NCBI RefSeq assembly: GCF_963576545.1
Contig: NC_083647.1
Span: 5,561,507-5,625,506, forward strand
Source of the DNA: Limanda limanda
Lineage: Eukaryota; Chordata; Actinopteri; Pleuronectiformes; Pleuronectidae
Length of the DNA: 64,000 bases
Direction of reading: 5' to 3'
Shown: positions 56,483-64,000 of the stretch, in pieces
How the letters are laid out: every line of letters starts with the position of its first letter
Numbering within the stretch: position 1 is the first letter of the stretch
Notes under the pieces: generated by a model
What the model was told of the DNA's origin: nothing
Seen by the model: the letters and a program-made list of their open reading frames with translations, nothing else
Database searches by the model: none
Translations under genes and position numbers: made by a program

Positions 56483-59400
56483 TGTTACTGACCTTGTGGG
56501 TAATCCAACCCGAACACAAACATTGAGAATATAAATTTCTTCCTGATTGTCTCATTTGCTGTGGTAAGTCATGATGAGGCGGCGATATTCAAATAAAACC
56601 GTTTCATAACCAGTTAAAAACTCATGGTAGGGGCTTTAAGTCTCTTACATACTGTAGGTCAATCTCTCAAAGACACCTAACACCAGACTTTATAGCCAAT
56701 AAACATGCTTTTTGGATTAATGTGCACATATTATGAATGATTGATATTCCTGTCACACCTGATCGTATTTTTTTTAACTCTTTGTTGTCATACAAATATT
56801 GCAAAAAGGTGCTGGGTGTGTGTGTGTTGTTTAAATGTTCACATACATATAACACATTTTGTTTACAGCCTTTATTCAACATTCCAACTTTCACATGGAC
56901 ACACCAAAGTCGCAACGACTTCTCAATCCCGGGAAATTAAACCTTTTTGAGTGAATGCACGGTCCCTGCTTTTAATGTGCTAGAACTCCCAGACCATCTG
57001 TTGTCCGAAGGCAACGTCTCATCGGCCCCTGGATGTGTGTCTTGTTGTGTTTGGGTCAGTCGGCCTGCTCGGACTGTTTGAAGTGTTTGCACAGTCTGGG
57101 CTGTCAGGAACACAGCAGCAGGTCAGAGCTGTATGGATTACAGAAGGCATGCGGCCAACTTCACCATCAGGACCATCAGACTCACTTTCAGGGTTAATTT
57201 CCTCCAACTGTCACATTCAGGCAATAACAAGTGGCACTGTGTGTCTTAAAGGTATGTCGCCCGTGGGACAATAAAATTAAGCAGTTTCCTCTCATTAGCT
57301 TTTATTACATGATATATAAATGACTGAGAGCAGCTATTTTTGTATTTTTTTTGCAATTAAATGGACATATGGACACAATCCCACCTCAATCTGTGAGGAT
57401 TTCTTATAGTAAAGACTTCTTAAACTCACAAATGTTATGTGATCGGGCCTTTAATAAAAAAATTATCCAACTACATATATATTATTCAGTTGCACAGTGG
57501 CTTCCTATCGTCAGCAAGATGTTGGCACCAAAAATCTCTTCTATGCAGATCCCTTGGAAAAGTGCTGACCTGTTTCTTGAAATGCTTGGTCAGTTAAGAA
57601 TAATTTATGGTCTCAATTAATTTGACTTCTTCTTGGTGACAGTTATGATAATCTGTGTCTCAGTTGGGCCGCTGTTCTCAATCTTGGGGCAGGCACAAAA
57701 CCAACTGCCATTTTAATATTTGCTTATCCTAATTATTGGTAGCAATTGATAAAACTTATGTGGGTGGGGTGTTGAACTTTTTCTGACCTCAGAAGAGGCA
57801 ATGCCAGAAAAAGTTTGAGATGTGCACTGCATTAAGACTTTAACAGTGGTTACTTAAGGGGGGAGGTTTAAAGACTCTCAGCCTATCCTTCAAATGCCTG
57901 CAGTGAAAACCCCTCTGCCGTACTCATTACAGAACTGTCCAGTTGATTTCAAACAGCAAGCAGCAAGCAACCGTTTCCAGCTCAGTCTGCACAAGACTTG
58001 TTGTTATTGTGACACATTTCTTCAATAGCTTATCAATGAAAATTTCCAGCATTTTAAAACTAAAGATGCTTGCTGGAAACCCATGAAATTACTGTTGAAA
58101 GGTGACTTTGTTCTGTATGTGACTGACAGCCTTACAATGCAAACTTTTTTCAAACAGCTCTGGCAACCAACGTGACATATTCCACTGGGAAACTGCATCT
58201 AGCTGCATTGTTGATCCTAAATGAGGACAAATCTAGCTGCAGGTTGAAAGATGTGGCCCATGTGTTTTCAAAAGCAACTTTCAGCATAGGCTTAAAGCAT
58301 GGAATTCCCCTCACAGTTAACGTTTGCATAAAACAACATTGCCCTTCTAGATGTTGTGTATTTGTGACAATAGCATGTAAAGAAACCCTTCGCTGGATAT
58401 ATGCCATATGTGCCACATGCATGCTAAAACTCATGTAATAGGTGCTATACACATAGATGACACCAATAAAGATGTCATCTGGGAAAGATAACAAAATTCT
58501 ACAGGTCTTGGTGATGAGGAAGGGTTGATGTGCTGTAAACAAAAACGTGGGATTTCCCCACACAATCATTGCTATATAAGCGCACACACACCTTTGACTT
58601 TCTATATTTGTGAGGTAGCCTCAACTGCGTACTGATACTGTGAACCCCTAAATATATAGCCGACCCCAACCTTTACATAGATTGAACCTTTATACCAACT
58701 TTCATCCTTTAATTAGTCCTTCAACTCTAGCTAAAATTTTTGCACAATGTAGAAATGTCCTCACTTAGACAGCTCGAAACAAAATTTGGGGGGAAAAAAA
58801 CTTGAAATGACAAAAAAATTAAAAAAAACTTAATGTCTACATAATGCAGAAATGTCTTCACGACGAAATTGACATTGAAAAAGAAAATGGGTTACTTGTC
58901 CTCACTTCTATGGTTTAGATTGACATTGTAAAAAATTGACAAAATTGAAAGTGAAATGTTCTCTTTTATAAGTGTTTTTCAGCATAAACATACACACACA
59001 ACAGAAAGTACGCAGTAGGTACTGAATTTAATGAGGCGTTTAAATCTAATAAGAAAACAGCAGCATACACCTATTATGTCTACTAGTATGGAGCTTAACG
59101 CTGCAATTGTTTCTCGGCATTTTGCGTCTCTAATTCAATATCTGGGTTGTTTCATGGCCTGTTTACTCCGTCTCTTCTTTTTTTCACTGTGTGTGTAAAT
59201 ATGGGAGCTCTCACCACGGCTGTAAAAAATGTATGTTTTCCTCTCCAGCAGCACTCCAGAGATGAATATTGTTCTTTATTCAGCTGTCATGTGATCTAAA
59301 TATAATGTGAACAGGAAGTTTTTTTATATGCTGTCATATTTTCATTTCTCTAAAGATATATGCAGACCAAGATTTGAGAATTTGAAGGCAGCAATTAATG

Positions 59401-59769
59401 GAACTCAACCGGAAGTGTATAAGGAATTAAGAAGCTGAATATGAAAATAAATCATGTCAAAATATAGTTTTTCTTTTAATGTATAGGAAGTTGTTAGACT
59501 AAGAAGTTATTATTTGTTGACACTAATTCTGACACTACCACAGAATATCAAATTCTCCATTTGAATGAGATTAACTGAAGCAAATACACAGTATCTACTT
59601 TCTTGATCCAGTGTGTGTGAATAGCTCTCTGCCAGTCTTGAACTTTTCATTTCTGTCAAAATTTAGTTTTTGTTTCTTTTGAACAATTTGTCTTACAATA
59701 CTATTTTTGAACCTTTTCAGTTTGCGTTCAGAGCCTACACTCACTCCCCTGACACATCTCTAACTCCAA
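56483..59769. other. non-coding DNA, no gene seen
   Basis: The 145-codon minus frame at 58150-58587 has no recognisable domain and is overlapped by an 88-codon frame on the other strand. No repeat was named here. Confidence 0.5.
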
Positions 59770-60110
59770 GTGATAAATTATCTTCTGCTAAATTCTATAT
59801 ATTTGGAACTTGATGCAGGTTTCAATATTATAAATCATTGTGTACTCAACACTGATTGGACAAAAATGTGATGTCTCTGGCTTTGCCCTTATGATGTTTA
59901 AGTACTACTTATCTGAAAAGACATACCTTTAAAAATGTCAACATATTCTGATATGCAATACGAAGAACCCCAGAGGCTATATACTTGGTCAGTTAGTTTT
60001 CTCTCTGTACACATTGTCCAAGTTATTTGCAGTCATGTAATAGATTGTTTTACTGCTATACTGATGACACCCTGATGTATGTGCCTTTGAAGGCTGACTA
60101 CTCTGCTCAA
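59770..60110 (+). pseudogene. LINE reverse-transcriptase relic (L2/CR1-like)
   Basis: Scattered frames match a non-LTR reverse transcriptase in order. TTGATGCAGGTTTCAATATT and ATAAATCATTGTGTACTCAAC lie at about 59811-59848, corresponding to the FD-AAFDT-xNH region. GGCTATATACTTGGTCAG and TTTTCTCTCTGTACACATTG follow, corresponding to the LGPLLFSLY region. GCTATACTGATGACACC then encodes Y-T-D-D-T, the YADDT active site with one change. Frameshifts and stops throughout show that it is long dead. L2/CR1-like is my best guess from the wording. Confidence 0.65.
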
Positions 60111-63100
60111 ATTATAAAATCAGCAGTACTGTAATATTTGATAACAAAAAAGTCAAATATTTTCATCTAATTTAGCACATGATATGATGCTCTTCATATG
60201 ATAAATAAAGCAATAAGTGCAGTGCAGGCCTGATTTTAAAGAAAACTAAAAGACACAAGGAAATAAATAAAGCAGAATAGTAATACTGGTAACAAAACTT
60301 AGGTGAAACCCCCCCCAAAAAATCTGCATTAGGCAATGCCCCTTTATCTGTTCGGCCCTTGCAGTTTCAAGGGGCTTGAGCATTCATGGTCAAATCTCAA
60401 CTCCCCCTCAGGACCTCCAGCCTCCTCCTATATAATGGCTGGGTATTTTGAGGGCACAAGCTAACCCTGTGACAGTGCTATAAAAATAAAGTTCATAATT
60501 ATTATAATAATTATGAATTTTATTTGAAAAAGATTTTAAAAAGTGTCGTTAGTAAACCACAGCTTTGCTCTCTCTAATAATACTTGGGACACAATTGCTC
60601 CTCTTGCTCTACCAGGCAGGCGCTCAGGATGTAATTAACAAGCTTCAGAAAAAAGAGACAGTACACAGTAAAATTAAGACAGTAATGGATGTAGTGTAGA
60701 GTCTTTGCTGCAGAACATGCCCCAGAGATCCTCTGTGTTTGCTTTAATTTGAGTATAATCCAAGTTGAGCAGGGCTTGCAAAGCTAATTTCAAAAATATT
60801 ATTGAAATAAAGACAAATGCCACATGTGGATGACAAATACCGAACTATGATGCACTAGATGCAGTTTAGATCTGATGCAATTGATAAAGCAGAAGCAGTG
60901 TACAGCGTGATGCACAGTACTTTAGACTGAGTTAAGTAAATTATTGACCCAGGGTAATACAGTAAATGTAATTAAGTATTCCACAGTTGCCTGTTGTTGC
61001 ATGATGCAGCAAGATGAGAAAAGAGGGAACAAGCATACTAAGCAGGGCTCGTCTGTCTTCATATGACTCTGATTAACAAACATGGTGAGTGCTTCCTGTG
61101 TATTTGTACTAACGCCATCTTATATAGTACTGTTAAGAATATGTTTTCACCCAGATTGTAACATATAGGATGTGGAACTCATATTTGCCACCTAAGGAAT
61201 AGACCACTCATAAAGTTATCGTCAACATCAGAGTGTCCATTTAAACTTGGACGAGGATATGAAACCTAATTTTTTTTCAAACAAGGTCTATTCCTCCTTC
61301 CACTGTTCCTTTGTTCACCCTTTGCCTCCATCCTTCTCTTTTCTCTTAATGCACAGCATCAATCACAATGAAGCTTGTGCCGTCTCTTAAACGCACACAC
61401 CTAAAATAGCTCTCTGCTTCTACAATGCAAACAGTGTACATGTGTAACCCCTCCATTTCCTCCGTGTAATGTTTGACAGAACATGTCTCCCATCTGTCAC
61501 ATATACATTGTGTGTTGTGAAGAATGAGCTTCAGAGCAACTTCCTTTCAAGTCGCTCTCGCTCTCTTCCTATCTCTCTCACACACACACTCTCAGTAAGC
61601 ACAAGCTCAACAGAGGCCATCAATAACAGTAGCGTGTGTTTGATTGGGTGAATTGTGATAAATTAGATAAATTTGTCCATTGTTTGCCCTGTAGGCAACA
61701 ATTACCTCTAACATGACTCACAAAGAGCAACACAAAGACACTCGAGTGTATTTAATGTATCACAATATCAAGATTTAATGAGATACATTACATGTGGAGT
61801 GGTTGTGTGTGTGGTGACCTTGTTAAATCTTCCATTTTACACAATTTTAAGGGAATTAAGCTGCATTTTGAGAAATACAGTTATTTGTTATGTTTCAGAG
61901 GTAAACAAGCTGTCAAAAACACAAGCTTCTTAGCTTAGCATTACGACTGAAAACGAATGGGCTGCCAGCTAGCTAACCTTGTAGCATGGAGGTTTGAGTG
62001 GGTTTGGTTCTGACCCATGTCTTTGTGTCTTTTTTCATTTTCTCTCCCCATTTCAGGTTTAATATCCTGTCAAATCAGGTGAAATCGTGGGGAAAGAATC
62101 TTGAAAAAAGGAAAAGAAGTAGCACAGCTCTGTCCAAGGGTAAGGGCATGTCCCAATTCACCAATTAGCCCTACCACTTGGCCCTTGTCATCATTGTTGT
62201 CCCATTTCTCTAAGTGATGTAGGGGTAGTTGACAGTAGCCCTTCAAACACCCATTCAACCATAGTGTATTCAGAACCCACGTAAAAACAAATGGAATGAA
62301 GCAAATCAAGACGGCGACCACTGTAGGTGTGTGTGTGAAGTGCTCATAAAAAGTAGCATATTAAAAATTGAATTGAATCACTGTGACAAGCGTCTCAGAA
62401 AAACCAAGCATATAAACAGTCCCAACATGAAGTTGAAATATTATCAAGATGCAAACTTCTTGGCTCATGTTACGTTTTCATTGCGGGGCAGAAGTTTTTA
62501 TAGAAAGGACTAACGTTACACTGGCTGACTGTGTATCGATCAGAAAATCAATCTGTCCCGTCTGTTCTGCAGCTGTCAAATGTGTCACTTTTACAACTCT
62601 TATGATGTTTATAATTTAATAAAGTTAATTGATATTGTTTGTCACTGTAACAATGACGAGCGAGTGGTGTTCCAGTTCTTAGGGGTAGATTTTCTTGTCG
62701 TCTCCCTTGTGGCTCCGTTTGGAGGGGGACCAAGGACACTTCATATCTAGGGGAAGGGCCAATGTAGAGGTGGTCAAGTATTAGGCCTTTTCCCACTCAG
62801 ATGTCCAACCTGACCTCACTTGTTAATGTATGAGCTATGGAATATATAACAATATGATTTAGAAACATCTGAGCTGAAACAGGATGGATGCCAATAAAAA
62901 GTTATTCAAATAATGACAACTTTAAATAAAGCCAATTACTCACAGCATACCCCAATATTTAAACATTTTTGAAATAACATTTGACTAAATGTTAAACTAA
63001 AGACAGTGAGGTTTGTTATTGTCTATAATTGGCAATTTTACACTCAAATAATTTGAATACTACTAACTACAACACATATTTTCTGTGTTAGCTGATGTAA

Positions 63101-63985
63101 ATTGCTACATTGACAAAAGATACATGGACGATGCTTCTAAAATGTTCACTTCCTGTTTGCATACCTAATTGCCTCCACAGTGGAACAGATGTTTCCAACC
63201 CATTTGCACATTTATACAACCAATTTATGCATTACAGACGGCATTACTAGAAAAAGTTATGTTTTTGTTAGTTTTCTTGCAGAAAAACTCAAATTTAATA
63301 AATCTTAAATAAAGAATTTGCTTCAATGATGACCTACTGATTAACTTTGGAGGAACTGTATGTTCATGGAATGTATATAAGATTGACCACAGGTGGACAT
63401 CCATCATAGTTTTTATGGGGTGCTTGTTAAGTGAATGTGGTGACCCCGGTAGTGGGACAGACAACAATAGAAAAGTGCTGCTACATTGATTTTCTTTTCA
63501 GGCGTATCTTTAACAGCTTCGAAAAAAGGGAGTACACAAGACATAACACCAGACCAGCTCGGTTAATCCGTGGGTCAAGGTGAACATTTATGCAAAATTG
63601 ATTCACTTAAGCTGTTCTTGACATAGCGCATTCACGAGGCAAACCAAGACCTTGAACTACTATCAAGTGGTAAAAAGAACAATTCAACAATGGAGAAGCT
63701 TTGTGATTTTGTAACAACGTGACCCAACATTACTGAAACAATATGTAGTTTACAAAGCTAAACACACAGCAAGGCAACAAAACGCACACAGGATTTTCTG
63801 AATCAAAATGTCTGGAATAAACTTGTGGTTCTTATTTAAACTTGTGGCCTGTGTCATTAATTGCAGTATTTGTACTTTTGTGTTTGCATCAGTGTACTTG
63901 TATTTATATGTGCATGTGTGTCAGTAATTCAAATCTAAAAGTTAGAAATGAGCACAGAGACGAATGTGCTCTGAAAGAAATTGAC
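60111..63985. other. non-coding DNA, no gene seen
   Basis: Segments at 62145-62320 (GGGCATGTCCCAATTCACCA, CCCTACCACTTGGCCC) and 62660-62800 look like opposite arms of a degraded DNA element, but ends and duplications could not be set. The rest is unremarkable AT-rich sequence. Confidence 0.5.
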
Positions 63986-64000
63986 ACACACACACACACA
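63986..64000. repeat. (CA)n microsatellite at window edge
   Basis: An AC run that reaches the end of the window and may continue beyond it. Confidence 0.9.

Noticed and set aside
58150..58587. 145-codon open frame on the minus strand
   Set aside because: No recognisable motif, and it is overlapped by an antisense frame. Best taken as chance.

Overview
The window looks like non-coding DNA from a ray-finned (teleost) fish: AT-rich, full of short microsatellites, and carrying the usual fish mix of Tc1/mariner, hAT, Ty3/gypsy, LINE and tRNA-derived SINE sequence. I see no convincing host protein-coding gene, tRNA, rRNA or CRISPR array. Nearly all long reading frames are either transposon proteins or chance frames. 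The setting is best read as a gene desert or a very long intron; no orthologous gene could be named.

Layout. 1-7315: mostly unannotated DNA with a SINE (2393-2771) and two relic repeats. 7316-10104: a 2.79-kb element with CACT... ends and a 3-bp target duplication (GTT). 10265-13020: an old repeat, an LTR, and a broken Ty3/gypsy body in which the reverse transcriptase is joined directly to the pol C-terminus. 13560-14560: unusual, possibly conserved non-coding DNA. 15278-17431: a broken Tc1 transposon with flanking repeat. 17432-23810: non-coding. 23811-26597: a second copy of the 2.79-kb CACT... element in opposite orientation, with its own 3-bp duplication (CAT). 27660-30887: an apparently intact hAT transposon (perfect 15-bp ends, 8-bp duplication ATTTTAAT, two-exon BED/hAT transposase). 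36745-38387: a non-autonomous hAT with an 8-bp duplication CACACAGA and arms made of repeated CAAGTC. 38396-64000: non-coding DNA with LINE relics (44400-44640, 59770-60110), a Tc1 relic (53822-54110), teleost MITE-like repeats, a 159-bp tandem duplication and a 91-bp inverted pair.

The two CACT-ended elements are the most interesting objects. Both are complete by termini and target duplications, closely similar, and contain no transposase I recognise. Instead they hold a CpG-rich, CCAAT-containing, apparently bidirectional promoter with spliced-looking exons and poly(A) signals on both sides, as if they had picked up a gene pair. The hAT at 27660 is the only element here that could be autonomous; the others depend on enzymes supplied elsewhere or are dead.
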